DNA from: an uncultured Peptostreptococcaceae bacterium
Lineage (GTDB): Bacteria > Bacillota > Clostridia > Peptostreptococcales > Peptostreptococcaceae
Assembly: GCA_947072565.1 (NCBI GenBank)
Contig: CAMTIM010000022.1
Coordinates: forward strand, 186,001-250,000
Direction: 5' to 3'
DNA: 64,000 nucleotides
Positions 1 to 10,508 of this stretch are shown in pieces (the stretch's first letter is position 1; every line of letters begins with the position of its first letter). The notes under the pieces are model-generated. The model was not told the DNA's origin, ran no database searches, and was given only the letters and a program-made list of their open reading frames with translations. The translations under genes were made by a program, and so were the position numbers.

Positions 1-822
1 GCTTAGATGATAATTAAATACAGGACTTTTATTTTCATCTAAGTCCCACGCTATTTCATTAGATTGATGTAATTTTTTTATATTTTCATAATTAGATTTA
101 TTTAAGTATAATTTCGTTTCTAGTAATTCAATTGATTGCATATGGAAATATATTTCTCTACATATATCTACGGTTTCTTCTAATTTTTCCATATTTATAT
201 TTCCTCTACTGTATCCTAATTCATCTAACAATTTAGAATATATACTCTCTACTTTTTTTACTTCTTTTTCGATTTTATTTATATTAAAACATTCTTTATT
301 TATTATCTTCGATTCTATAAATTCAGCAGTTATTTTTTCCATTTCTTTAATTTCATTTATAGTACTGTCTAAATAATTAGGTCTAGCTAATATATAATTT
401 ATAAATACTCCGATTACAACACCTATAGAGGTATCCATTACCCTAAAGAAAGAATATTGCGCTGGATTAGAGTCTGTAATTCCTAGATGTATAGATAAAA
501 ATGTTACACATGCAACTACAACTCCTTTATTTATTTTAAACATATTACAAATATATATGGTGGACATTACACCTAAGCCACATAATATAGCATTGCCTGG
601 TTCAATCAATACGACTAAATATCCTATTATTCCGCCTAAAATAGTTCCTTTTATTCTATTTAATCCTGAATTCATAGATCCTTTTACTGTATCTTGCATA
701 GATATTATACATGCAGTGGCTGAGTAGAATGGATTTTCAACTAGATATCCTCCTGCTATTGTACAAAGTACTACTGCTATACCTGTTTTTATAGTTCTCA
801 TTCCCATTTTTTCTAGCTTCAA
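1..822 (-). CDS. Aromatic acid exporter / FUSC family membrane protein (partial, C-terminus cut by window edge)
   Basis: The reading frame is open for 274 codons from a TTG start at 820-822 to the window edge, so the C-terminus is missing. TTG is chosen because AGGAGG stands 6 nt upstream; the first ATG is five codons later. The N-terminal half holds several hydrophobic segments and glycine-rich helices, followed by a charged helical region. This is the layout of the YgaE-like ArAE_1/DUF939 family of small FUSC proteins, thought to export aromatic acids or similar compounds. The family assignment is from remembered pattern; the substrate is unknown. It is separated from gluD by a shared terminator region. 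Confidence 0.8.
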   Translation of the reverse strand, partial: MKLEKMGMRTIKTGIAVVLCTIAGGYLVENPFYSATACIISMQDTVKGSMNSGLNRIKGTILGGIIGYLVVLIEPGNAILCGLGVMSTIYICNMFKINKGVVVACVTFLSIHLGITDSNPAQYSFFRVMDTSIGVVIGVFINYILARPNYLDSTINEIKEMEKITAEFIESKIINKECFNINKIEKEVKKVESIYSKLLDELGYSRGNINMEKLEETVDICREIYFHMQSIELLETKLYLNKSNYENIKKLHQSNEIAWDLDENKSPVFNYHLS

Positions 823-922
823 AATTTGCCTCCTGATTTTTTAAAACGTTTATTATTTCTATCTTTATATTATCTATATAAAGATGGGTTTTGTCGAGAG
901 TATTTATATATTTTTATATCAA

Positions 923-955
923 AAAAGGAGCTATTCTTTATAGAATGCTCCTTTT
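923..955 (-). terminator. Rho-independent terminator of gluD
   Basis: The stem AAAAGGAGC/GCTCCTTTT, extended by ATTCT/AGAAT with one bulge, is followed on the minus strand by six T. It lies 24 nt past the gluD stop. Confidence 0.85.
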
Positions 956-978
956 ATGTGTTATACCTTAAATATTAT

Positions 979-2592
<1,614 letters not shown>

Positions 2593-2613
2593 AAAAAAAT
2601 CACATATTAATTT

Positions 2614-2970
2614 TTATATTATTTCATTTAAAGCTTCATATGTGAAATCTATTATTTCACCACATCCTACTTTATTTCTTTTTAATTCTGAACATATTTC
2701 TGTGTTATATTTTTCTTTAACTTTAGCCATTAATGCTCTTGAATATTGTCTTGCATCATTTTGCTCTAATTTACTGTCTCTACCTTTTAAGTATCCTATT
2801 ACAACAACTGCTGCATTTACTGCACCGCATAAACTACCTACAGTCATTCCTACACCCATACCACTGCCTATTGAAACTGGTACATCTGTGTTATGTTCTT
2901 CGTTATAAGATTTTATTATTGCTTCTGCACAAGTGTACCCTTGACTATGATAAATTGATGGTTTTGTCAT
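2614..2970 (-). CDS. C_GCAxxG_C_C family redox protein
   Basis: This 118-residue protein has four spaced cysteines (C14 in GYTCAE, then SLCGAV, EICSEL and VGCGEI), the signature of the C_GCAxxG_C_C family (Pfam PF09719). Members are common in anaerobes and are often found beside redox genes; the function is not established. The glycine-rich stretch SIGSGMGVGMTVGSLCGA is typical. The start has AAGGGG upstream. It lies upstream of gluD and downstream of thioredoxin and the CoA-disulfide reductase fusion, all on the same strand. That suggests a shared role in thiol or sulfur redox chemistry, which is inference. Confidence 0.8.
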   Translation of the reverse strand: MTKPSIYHSQGYTCAEAIIKSYNEEHNTDVPVSIGSGMGVGMTVGSLCGAVNAAVVVIGYLKGRDSKLEQNDARQYSRALMAKVKEKYNTEICSELKRNKVGCGEIIDFTYEALNEII

Positions 2971-3036
2971 TTTTGTTTTCCCCTTCTATATCTCCATATT
3001 TTAAACTCATTAAATATTATACTCTTTTATTGAATA

Positions 3037-3351
3037 TTATATTTGATTTTCTACTTTACTTCTTATATTTTCTTTAGGAAGAAATCCTACTAATTTGTCA
3101 ACCACCTTACCATTTTTAAATACTAACATAGTTGGAACTGTATTTATTCCATATTGTTGTGCTATTTTTAAGCTTTTATCTATATCTACTTTGAAAAAAT
3201 TAGCTTTATCTTTCATTTCATTTCCTAGTTCTTCAAATACAGGTGCTAACATTTTACAAGGCCCACACCAAGTTGCAAAAAAATCAACTACTGTAACCTC
3301 ATTTTTTTCTATTTCCTTAGTAAAGTTATCGCTATTAAGTATTTGTGCCAT
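3037..3351 (-). CDS. trxA: Thioredoxin
   Basis: This is a 104-residue single-domain thioredoxin, a small cytoplasmic disulfide reductase fed by thioredoxin reductase. The redox motif is WCGPC, with C29 and C32 in FFATWCGPCK. The cis-proline loop appears as TVPTMLVF. Length and fold are ordinary for the family. GGAGG stands upstream of the ATG. It follows the CoA-disulfide reductase fusion gene by 53 nt on the same strand, so co-transcription is likely. A partner role in reducing persulfide or disulfide intermediates of that enzyme is inference. Confidence 0.93.
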   Translation of the reverse strand: MAQILNSDNFTKEIEKNEVTVVDFFATWCGPCKMLAPVFEELGNEMKDKANFFKVDIDKSLKIAQQYGINTVPTMLVFKNGKVVDKLVGFLPKENIRSKVENQI

Positions 3352-3404
3352 TTATTTATCCTCCATGATTTTATTTTTTTATTATATTTATATTTTATTT
3401 TTAA

Positions 3405-5888
3405 TTATACAAATAAGTTTAATCCAGAATCTTCAGTAGCACCTAAATATGAAGCTACTCCACCTAAATCAACTCCATCTATAAATTCTTCTGCCTTTAT
3501 ACCCATTAAATCCATACTCATAGCACATGCTACAACTTTAACACCCATGTCCATAGCATTTTTTATTAATGTATCTAAATCATCAACATTATGCTTTTTC
3601 ATTATTTGATTTATCATTTTAGGTCCCATTCCACCCATATTCATTTGAGATAATGGCAATTTTCCTGTATGAGATGGTAACATAACATCAAACATTTTTT
3701 CCATAGTATCTTTTGATACATTTGGCTTATCTTTTCTCTTTAATATATTAAGCCCCCAGAATGTGAAAAACATAGTTACTTCTTTTCCCATAGATGCTGC
3801 ACCAGTTGCAATTATAAATGATGCTATTGCTTTGTCTAAATCTCCACTAAATACTACTAATGTAGCTCCATTTTTGTCATTTTGACTTATACTACAAGAT
3901 GGGTTTACGTTTAATACAGCATTTCCCTTTTTGATATATGCAACAAATGCTTTTTTAGATTTATCAAATTCAGCTTTTACTAATGTGTTTCTTGTTTTTT
4001 CACACCAAGACTGTATATCTTTACTAAATCCCGGGTCACTTGCTCTTACTTCTAATATTTGTCCTTCTTGCATTTTATTTATTTCTTCAAAGACTCTTCT
4101 TATTGGACCTGGGCATTGAAGTCCACAAGCATCTAATGTAACATTTGCATTTATTTGCGTTATATCTAAGTTTTCCATATCCATCTTAGTTTCCTCGCTA
4201 TTTATATTTATTTTTTCACTTTGGTTACAAATACTTTCTTCTGATCTTTTTACAGTTAGATAAGTTTTCACTCCACCATCTATATTGATGCACTTAATTT
4301 TATGTTGATTAAGTATTCTACAAGCAATATATCCTCTAAGTCCAACTTGGCAAGTAGCATATATTTTTTTATCTTTTGGAATTTCATCTAATCTATCTCT
4401 TAATTGACCTAGTGGTATATGAATTGAATTAGGTATTTGTCCTGTCACTATTTCAAATTCTTCTCGTACATCTATTATTACTCCACCAGATTCTAATATA
4501 TTATCAATTTCACTCCATTGTACAGTATCTACTATGCCATCTATAACATTAGATGCATAGTATCCCAACATATTTACAGGATCTTTAGCTGAATTATATG
4601 GAGGTGCATAGCAAGTCTCTACATCTTGTAAATCAAATACATTAAGACCACCTTTTATAGCTGTAGCCAATACATCTATACGTTTTTCAACGCCATCCAT
4701 ACCTACACCTTGAGCTCCAAATATTTTCCCACTATTAGGATCAAAAATCATCTTAATAGATATTGGAAATGCCCCTGGATAATATCCTGCATGTGAACCA
4801 GGATGTATATGAACAACTTTATAATCTATACCTAGTCTTTTTAGTATTTTCTCATTATTTCCAGTAGTTGCTACTGTATAATCAAATACTTTAGCTACTG
4901 ATGAACCTAATGTCCCTTTATAAGCTACATCTTTTCCGCATATATTATCAGCAACTAATCTTCCTTGTCTATTTGCAGGCCAAGCAAGTGGTATCATTGT
5001 AGGTTTCTTGTTTACAAAGTCCATTACTTCTATTGCATCTCCAAGTGCATATATGCTATCATCTGAAGTTTTCATGTGGTCATTAACTACTATTGCTCCT
5101 CTTTCATTTAGTTTAAGCCCTGCTTCTTTTGCTATAGTAGTTTCTGGCTTAACTCCAATAGATAATATTATCATGTCTGTTTCTATTTCTTTTCCACTAG
5201 ATAATATTACTTTTTTACCATTATTGCTAAATGAACTTACACCATCTTTTAAAATTAATTCTACATTTTTATCTATTAAATGTTCATGTATAATACTTAC
5301 CATTTCTATATCTAAAGGAGCCATAACTTGATCGCCTGCTTCTACTAATGTAAGTTTTATCCCAAGATCATGAAGATTTTCTGCCATTTCAAGACCTATA
5401 AATCCTCCACCAATAACTACTGCATGTTTTGGCTTATTATTGTCTACATATGATTTAATTTTATCTGTATCTGGTATGTTTCTAAGTGTAAATAAATTAT
5501 CACATTCATCTATTCCTTTAATAGGTGGCTTTATAGGATTTGCACCTGGAGAAAGTACTAATACATCGTAACTTTCCTCGTAAGTTTCACCTATTTTATG
5601 ATTTTTCACACTTACTTTTTTATTTTCTTTATCTATATTTATAACTTCACTTAAGTTTCTTATGTCTAAATTAAATTTTGAGCTCATAGCTTCTACAGTT
5701 TGAACTATTAATTTTTCTCTTTCATTTATAGTTCCTCCTATATAATATGGAAGACCACAATTTGCAAATGATATATATTCACCCTTTTCAAACATTACAA
5801 TTTGAGCATTCTCATCTAAACGTCTTAATCTTGCAGCAGCTGATGCTCCACCTGCAACTCCACCTACTATAATAATTTTTTTATTCAT
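3405..5888 (-). CDS. CoA-disulfide reductase fused to rhodanese, TusA and DsrE/F/H-like domains
   Basis: The 827-residue protein joins four sulfur-handling modules. Residues 1-445 are a FAD/NAD(P)H CoA-disulfide (CoA-persulfide) reductase: FAD motif GGVAGGASAA, active cysteine C44 in FANCGLPYY, NAD motif GGGFIGLE. Residues 455-545 are a rhodanese with the loop CQVGLRG (C513). Residues 582-655 are a TusA domain with CGLQCPGP (C588, C592). Residues 672-827 are a DsrE/F/H-like domain with C788. Such fusions are known in anaerobes and are thought to pass sulfane sulfur between cysteines and reduce it to sulfide. AAAGGAG precedes the ATG. The gene is divergent from a Crp/Fnr regulator and upstream of thioredoxin. 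Its physiological substrate is not shown by sequence. Confidence 0.9.
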   Translation of the reverse strand: MNKKIIIVGGVAGGASAAARLRRLDENAQIVMFEKGEYISFANCGLPYYIGGTINEREKLIVQTVEAMSSKFNLDIRNLSEVINIDKENKKVSVKNHKIGETYEESYDVLVLSPGANPIKPPIKGIDECDNLFTLRNIPDTDKIKSYVDNNKPKHAVVIGGGFIGLEMAENLHDLGIKLTLVEAGDQVMAPLDIEMVSIIHEHLIDKNVELILKDGVSSFSNNGKKVILSSGKEIETDMIILSIGVKPETTIAKEAGLKLNERGAIVVNDHMKTSDDSIYALGDAIEVMDFVNKKPTMIPLAWPANRQGRLVADNICGKDVAYKGTLGSSVAKVFDYTVATTGNNEKILKRLGIDYKVVHIHPGSHAGYYPGAFPISIKMIFDPNSGKIFGAQGVGMDGVEKRIDVLATAIKGGLNVFDLQDVETCYAPPYNSAKDPVNMLGYYASNVIDGIVDTVQWSEIDNILESGGVIIDVREEFEIVTGQIPNSIHIPLGQLRDRLDEIPKDKKIYATCQVGLRGYIACRILNQHKIKCINIDGGVKTYLTVKRSEESICNQSEKININSEETKMDMENLDITQINANVTLDACGLQCPGPIRRVFEEINKMQEGQILEVRASDPGFSKDIQSWCEKTRNTLVKAEFDKSKKAFVAYIKKGNAVLNVNPSCSISQNDKNGATLVVFSGDLDKAIASFIIATGAASMGKEVTMFFTFWGLNILKRKDKPNVSKDTMEKMFDVMLPSHTGKLPLSQMNMGGMGPKMINQIMKKHNVDDLDTLIKNAMDMGVKVVACAMSMDLMGIKAEEFIDGVDLGGVASYLGATEDSGLNLFV

Positions 5889-5950
5889 AAAATTATCTCC
5901 TTTTTATATAGTGTAGATTACTTAATTCGATATTTTTTTAACATATTTTC

Positions 5951-5991
5951 ATTATATGATAAACCAATTTTTTATTCAGTAACTTAGTCAC
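5951..5991 (-). promoter_or_regulatory. Predicted promoter of the CoA-disulfide reductase gene with a Crp/Fnr-like palindrome
   Basis: The minus strand has TATAAT at 5951-5956. GTAACTTAGTCAC (5979-5991) is an imperfect palindrome of GTNAC halves. With a start site about 7 nt past the -10, its centre falls near -41, the class II activator position of CRP/FNR proteins. The -35 region (CTGAAT) is poor, as expected for an activated promoter. Confidence 0.4.
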
Positions 5992-6153
5992 ATATAGCTT
6001 TTATTTTTTAATTTATAATAAAAATATAAAAATGAGAACAAAACATCTAGCTATATATCAAATAAAAAATAAATCATTTATTCTTAATTCTATATATAAA
6101 AAATAATTTTAAGTTTACAATATAAATAAAGTAACTAATTAGGATGTGATTTT

Positions 6154-6831
6154 ATGACTTATTTAAATAAAGAACTATATTTCAAAGATAACCTACCATT
6201 TTTTAATAATTTATCTGAAGATGAACTCAAAGACCTTATTTCTGCAAGTTATATACAAAAATATAGCAAGGGTGAACTAGTTCATTCAAAAAACTCAACT
6301 TGCACTGGAATTGTATTGGTTTTGAGCGGTCAACTTAGAAGCTTTATGTCCTCGAATTTCGGAAAAGAAATTACACTTTTCAGGCTATTTGAGCGTGATA
6401 TTTGTATGCTATCATCATCATGCGTATATCAAAACCTTACTTATGATATAAATCTTCAAGCCGAAAAAGATTGCACTGTTATTGTAATTGATAGTAAGTT
6501 TTTTAAAGAACTTTCTACTAAAAATATTAGTATTCAAAACTTCTTACTTACTTTAACTCAAGATAAGCTATCTGAAATTATGTGGGTACTTGAACAAGTT
6601 GTATTTTTTAATTTAGATAATAGATTAGCTAGTTTTTTAATAAACCAATATTATTTAAACGATTCTATAAATATTAATATGACACATGACACTATTGCTA
6701 ATAATTTAGGTTCTGCTAGAGAGGTTATAAGCCGTATGCTCAAGAAATTTGAAAATGACCAGATAGTTGAGATTTCAAGAGGAAATATAAAAATAGTCGA
6801 TCTTGAAAAATTAAAATTACTAAGTGAATAA
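6154..6831 (+). CDS. Crp/Fnr family transcriptional regulator
   Basis: This 225-residue regulator has an N-terminal cyclic-nucleotide-type beta-roll (about 15-140), a dimerisation helix, and a C-terminal winged helix-turn-helix (about 170-215, including TIANNLGSAREVISRML). Four cysteines lie in the sensor half: C50, C84, C90 and C107. C84 and C90 sit in DICMLSSSC, a pattern I recall from clostridial Crp-like regulators. The N-terminal Fe-S cysteine cluster of E. coli FNR is absent, so sensing by thiol chemistry or a small ligand is possible. It is divergently transcribed from the sulfur-transfer fusion gene across 265 nt, so that gene is its likely target. AGGATGTG precedes the ATG. Confidence 0.9.
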   Translation: MTYLNKELYFKDNLPFFNNLSEDELKDLISASYIQKYSKGELVHSKNSTCTGIVLVLSGQLRSFMSSNFGKEITLFRLFERDICMLSSSCVYQNLTYDINLQAEKDCTVIVIDSKFFKELSTKNISIQNFLLTLTQDKLSEIMWVLEQVVFFNLDNRLASFLINQYYLNDSININMTHDTIANNLGSAREVISRMLKKFENDQIVEISRGNIKIVDLEKLKLLSE

Positions 6832-6840
6832 TAAAATAAA

Positions 6841-6895
6841 GGTAGTATTTCAAAACGAACTTAATCATTAAGATATACTACCTCATTAATTTTTT
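6841..6895. terminator. Bidirectional terminator between crp-type gene and phoU
   Basis: GGTAGTAT (6841-6848) pairs with ATACTACC (6875-6882), with an inner TTAAT/ATTAA stem. T-rich tracts follow on both strands, serving the two convergent genes. Confidence 0.8.
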
Positions 6896-6911
6896 ATCTA
6901 AAATACAATAT

Positions 6912-7565
6912 TTATCCGATCTCTACCATATCTCCATCTATTGCATATATTACTTTTTCACATACATTTGTAATATGGTCGCCCGTTCTCTCTAAATATC
7001 TTCCTACAAATAAAAGCCTTACACCTTGAGTTATTGTACCCTTTTTTTCATTCATTACTTTTAAACAATCTATATGAATTTGATCATATAAATCATCTAT
7101 TTTATCATCTCTTGAAGCAATCTCGTAACATAATTTTGCGTCTTCATTTTCTAATGCTATTGAAACATCCGCAAGCATATTTTTACATTCTTGAGCCATT
7201 TTAGGAATATCTACTAACGATTTTATGTATTCCTCATTACCTATTTTTAAAGTTTCTAATGCTATATTTACTGCATAATCTCCTATTCTCTCTAATTCTA
7301 TAGCTATATTACCTAGTGCATATATATATCTTAAATCCTTAGCCATTGGTTGTCTTAGTGCTATTAGCTCTATACTTCTGTCTCTTATATATTCTCTTAG
7401 TTTATCTATTTCATCATCTTTTTCTATAATTTTTCTAGATCCTTCTAAGTCTTTTTTCACCATATATTCAACTGAATTAGATATTGCTTCTTCACACCTA
7501 GCTATCATAGTAATAGTGTATTGTTTTAGTGTATTTATGCTTAATTCTAAGTTTGTATTAACCAT
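6912..7565 (-). CDS. phoU: Phosphate transport regulator PhoU
   Basis: PhoU is a cytoplasmic helical protein that links the PstSCAB transporter to the PhoR kinase and limits phosphate uptake. The 217-residue product shows the two repeated three-helix units. The repeats contain the family segments IELERIGDYAVNIA (first half) and YLERTGDHITNVCE (second half), whose acidic and glutamate residues bind metal clusters in PhoU structures. AAGGGG precedes the ATG. It is the last gene after pstB, separated by 32 nt, and ends at a terminator shared with the crp-type gene. Confidence 0.95.
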   Translation of the reverse strand: MVNTNLELSINTLKQYTITMIARCEEAISNSVEYMVKKDLEGSRKIIEKDDEIDKLREYIRDRSIELIALRQPMAKDLRYIYALGNIAIELERIGDYAVNIALETLKIGNEEYIKSLVDIPKMAQECKNMLADVSIALENEDAKLCYEIASRDDKIDDLYDQIHIDCLKVMNEKKGTITQGVRLLFVGRYLERTGDHITNVCEKVIYAIDGDMVEIG

Positions 7566-7597
7566 ATCAAAACCCCTTTTTTATTATTCTTTTTAGT

Positions 7598-8359
7598 TTA
7601 TCCGAATCTTCCTGTTATATAGTCTTCTGTACGCTTATCCTCTGGATTTGTAAACATAGTTTTAGTGTCGCTAAACTCTACTACTTCTCCATTTAAGAAA
7701 AATGCTGTGTCATCAGATATACGAGCAGCTTGTTGCATGTTATGAGTAACTATAACTATTGTATAATCATCTTTTAAAGACTCTATTAATTCTTCCACCT
7801 TAGAAGTTGATATTGGGTCTAATGCTGATGTAGGCTCATCCATAAGTATAACTTCTGGCTTCATAGCTATTGCTCTAGCTATACATATACGTTGTTGTTG
7901 ACCTCCTGATAATCCTAGGGCAGATGATTTTAGTCTATCTTTAACTTCATCCCATATAGCAGCTCCTTTTAAACTTTCTTCTACTATTTTATCTAGCTTT
8001 TTCTTGTCCTTTATACCCTGTGTACGAGGTCCATATGATACATTATCATATATACTCATTGGGAATGGATTTGGCTTTTGGAACACCATACCCACTTTAG
8101 TTCTTAATTTTATAACATCATTACTCTTATATATATCTTCACCATCAACCTCTATTTGTCCTTTTATAGTTACATTTTCTATAAGGTCATTCATTCTGTT
8201 TAAAGTTCTTAAAAATGTTGATTTTCCACACCCTGAAGGCCCTATTAATGCAGTTACTTTTTTTTCTTTTATATCCATTTTTATATTTTTTAAAGCTTGA
8301 TTATCTCCGTAAAATAAATCTAACTTATTTATACTTAATTTTATATTATTTGAATTCAT
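7598..8359 (-). CDS. pstB: Phosphate ABC transporter ATP-binding protein PstB
   Basis: This 253-residue ATPase drives high-affinity phosphate import through PstCA. Walker A is GPSGCGKST (40-48), the ABC signature is LSGGQQQR, and Walker B is [13 protein letters not shown], followed by the switch histidine in [10 protein letters not shown]. The C-terminal EDYITGRFG tail is typical of PstB. GAGGTG lies upstream of the ATG, 21 nt after pstA. It belongs to the pstC-pstA-pstB-phoU run controlled by the predicted promoter at about 10200-10260. Confidence 0.97.
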   Translation of the reverse strand: MNSNNIKLSINKLDLFYGDNQALKNIKMDIKEKKVTALIGPSGCGKSTFLRTLNRMNDLIENVTIKGQIEVDGEDIYKSNDVIKLRTKVGMVFQKPNPFPMSIYDNVSYGPRTQGIKDKKKLDKIVEESLKGAAIWDEVKDRLKSSALGLSGGQQQRICIARAIAMKPEVILMDEPTSALDPISTSKVEELIESLKDDYTIVIVTHNMQQAARISDDTAFFLNGEVVEFSDTKTMFTNPEDKRTEDYITGRFG

Positions 8360-8380
8360 TTTTACACCTCATAAAATTTA

Positions 8381-9205
8381 TTAATAGTTTGCTTTATTTA
8401 ATTTCTTTGCTATAACCTTAGCTATCGTATTTAATAATAAAACCATTATTATTAGTACAATCCCTATACTTGCTGCTCCTGATATATCGCCTTTTTCTTT
8501 TGTTAATAAATATGCGTGAACAGTCAAAGTTCTTGCACTATCAAATATTCCACCAGGCATTTGAGCTACTGTTCCAGCAGTTAATAATATTGCTGCTGAT
8601 TCTCCTATAACACGCCCAACCGATAATATAAGCCCTGATAATATACCAGGTATTGCACTTGGTAATACAACTTTATATAGTGTTTGAAACTTAGTTGAAC
8701 CTAAAGCTAATGATGCTTCTCTATAACTTTGTGGTACTGTTTTTAATGCTTCTTCTGTAGTTCTAATTATTACTGGTAATATTATTATTGCTACTGTAAG
8801 CGATCCCGATAATATTGAATACTTCATACCTAATGTAACTACGAAGAATATTCCTCCAAATAATCCGTATATTATTGATGGTATTCCTGCCAAACTTTCA
8901 GTTGCAAATCTTATTGCTGTTACCATCTTTCCTTTTTTAGCATATTCTTGTAAATAAATTGCTGCTAGTACTCCTATTGGAGTTGCTACCGCTATTGAAA
9001 GTGCTACTGTATATAATGTAGTAACTATCATAGGTAATATTCCACCATCTCCTGATGATGAATAATCACTAAATAAGAAAGTTGGGTTTATACCACCTAT
9101 TCCTTGTACAAATATATATCCAACTATCACTACTAATGTAGTAACTGTAAATGCCGCTGATAAATAAACTAATAATTTTAATATGTTTTCCTTTAACTTT
9201 CTCAT
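8381..9205 (-). CDS. pstA: Phosphate ABC transporter permease PstA
   Basis: The 274-residue membrane protein is one of the two Pst permease subunits. About six hydrophobic segments are visible, and the cytoplasmic EAA-type loop that docks PstB appears as SYREASLALGSTKFQTLY. The segment SLAGIPSIIYGLFGG is characteristic of PstA/PstC. Its ATG follows the pstC stop almost directly, so the two permeases are probably translationally coupled. Confidence 0.96.
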   Translation of the reverse strand: MRKLKENILKLLVYLSAAFTVTTLVVIVGYIFVQGIGGINPTFLFSDYSSSGDGGILPMIVTTLYTVALSIAVATPIGVLAAIYLQEYAKKGKMVTAIRFATESLAGIPSIIYGLFGGIFFVVTLGMKYSILSGSLTVAIIILPVIIRTTEEALKTVPQSYREASLALGSTKFQTLYKVVLPSAIPGILSGLILSVGRVIGESAAILLTAGTVAQMPGGIFDSARTLTVHAYLLTKEKGDISGAASIGIVLIIMVLLLNTIAKVIAKKLNKANY

Positions 9206-9206
9206 A

Positions 9207-10127
9207 CTAATCTACCGCCTTGTTTGAAAGTTTGTTTAATACTATATTTAATATTAATATAAATGTGAATAATACAACTCCTGTTGCAAATAACATCTCT
9301 TGATGAGTTCCAAATGCATATCCCATTTCTAATGCTATGTTAGTAGTAAGAGGTCTTACACTATCCATTATAGATGTTGGCATTATTGGTGAATTTCCTG
9401 CTACAAGTATTACTGCCATAGTTTCACCTAATGCTCTACCTACACCTAATACAACTGCAGCTAATATTCCAGATTTTGCAGCTGGTAATACAACTTTAAA
9501 TATAGTTTCTATTTTTGAAGCACCTAGTGCTAATGATCCTTCTTTAAACGCTCTTGGCACTGCTTTTATAGCAGTTTCTGATACTGATATTATTGTTGGT
9601 AACATCATTACCGCTAAAACAATTATTACTGCAAAAAGACTTTGACCTTTTGGAAGGTTAAATACATTTTGTATACCCGGTACTATAACTGCTAATCCAA
9701 ATACTCCATATAAAACTGATGGTATACCTGCTAATAACTCTACTGCTGGTGATATTATTTTAGCTAATTTCTTAGGAGCTACTTCTGCAATAAACACTGC
9801 AGTTAATATCCCTACTGGTACTCCTATTAACAACGCTCCTATTGTAGCAAATATTGATGCAGCTACCATAGATGATATTCCAAATTTATCTGCACTTGGT
9901 ACCCAATCTGAACCCATTATAAATTCTGTAAATGAATATCCTTTAAATAAAAATGGTGTTAATCCTTTATAGAATACAAACCCTATTATTAAAAGTAAAC
10001 TTATAACTGCTATTAATGCACTTGCCATAAATACATTTTTAGCTACTTTTTCAGCTATATACTTGTTTTTATTGCTCTCTTTATTGTCTCTTCTTTCTAT
10101 TTCTACTGCTTGAGACTTCATTAACAT
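9207..10127 (-). CDS. pstC: Phosphate ABC transporter permease PstC
   Basis: This is the second Pst permease, 306 residues from the ATG at 10127. That start is chosen because GAGGAGG lies 6 nt upstream; a slightly longer open frame lacks a ribosome site. The protein has a charged cytoplasmic N-terminus, then about six membrane segments. ELLAGIPSVLYGVFG and the coupling loop AFKEGSLALGASKIETIF match PstC. Unusually, pstS is not directly upstream: a LytTR-type gene with its own terminator lies between. pstC has its own putative Pho-box promoter. Confidence 0.96.
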   Translation of the reverse strand: MLMKSQAVEIERRDNKESNKNKYIAEKVAKNVFMASALIAVISLLLIIGFVFYKGLTPFLFKGYSFTEFIMGSDWVPSADKFGISSMVAASIFATIGALLIGVPVGILTAVFIAEVAPKKLAKIISPAVELLAGIPSVLYGVFGLAVIVPGIQNVFNLPKGQSLFAVIIVLAVMMLPTIISVSETAIKAVPRAFKEGSLALGASKIETIFKVVLPAAKSGILAAVVLGVGRALGETMAVILVAGNSPIMPTSIMDSVRPLTTNIALEMGYAFGTHQEMLFATGVVLFTFILILNIVLNKLSNKAVD

Positions 10128-10202
10128 AAAAATCCTCCTCAAAATATCTTACTATTATAAATAATGTTTCTTATTAATTATTGCGAATTCACTTGCTATA
10201 AG

Positions 10203-10259
10203 TTTATAATAACGCTCAAACGTTAAATCCATATTAGGTTTAGGTTAAGCTAAAGTAAA
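10203..10259 (-). promoter_or_regulatory. Putative Pho-box array and -10 of pstCAB-phoU
   Basis: On the minus strand four hexamers, TTTACT, TTAACC, CTAATA and TTAACG, start exactly 11 bp apart (10259, 10248, 10237, 10226). This matches the Gram-positive PhoP pattern of TTAACA-like repeats with 5-bp spacers. TATAAA (10208-10203) follows 12 nt after the last repeat. The first repeat is also part of a 10-bp inverted repeat, CTAAAGTAAA/TTTACTTTAG (10250-10259, 10286-10295). Confidence 0.6.
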
Positions 10260-10365
10260 ATTATATTTATTTATTTAACATAAACTTTACTTTAGTCGCA
10301 TATAATAGCTCTAAAACAAAGGAAAACTTTATCTTTTAACATAAATTTATATATTTTACTTTTTT

Positions 10366-10405
10366 TTCATATCTCAGAATCTATATTCATATCTCAGAAT
10401 CTATA
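10366..10405. repeat. Perfect 20-bp tandem duplication
   Basis: Two identical 20-bp units lie head to tail at 10366-10385 and 10386-10405, each beginning TTCATATCTCAGAATC. They sit in the 381-nt gap between the LytTR gene terminator and the pstC promoter. No function is evident; copy number could vary between strains. Confidence 0.85.
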
Positions 10406-10431
10406 AATATATAATTTTAAAACCAATAAAA

Positions 10432-10460
10432 AAACCTTCAATTTTAAAATTGAAGGTTTA
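10432..10460 (-). terminator. Terminator of the LytTR-type gene
   Basis: AAACCTTCAATTTT and AAAATTGAAGGTTT form a 28-nt perfect palindrome, followed by six or seven T on the minus strand. It lies 49 nt past the stop of the LytTR-type gene and would stop transcription before pstC. Confidence 0.85.
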
Positions 10461-10508
10461 CTATATTTATCATATCTATTTTTGTATAATTCCAAAATGT
10501 AGTACTAT

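Noticed and set aside
2733..3077. Plus-strand open frame opposite the C_GCAxxG gene and thioredoxin end
   Set aside because: It is a leucine-rich antisense shadow with no ribosome site.
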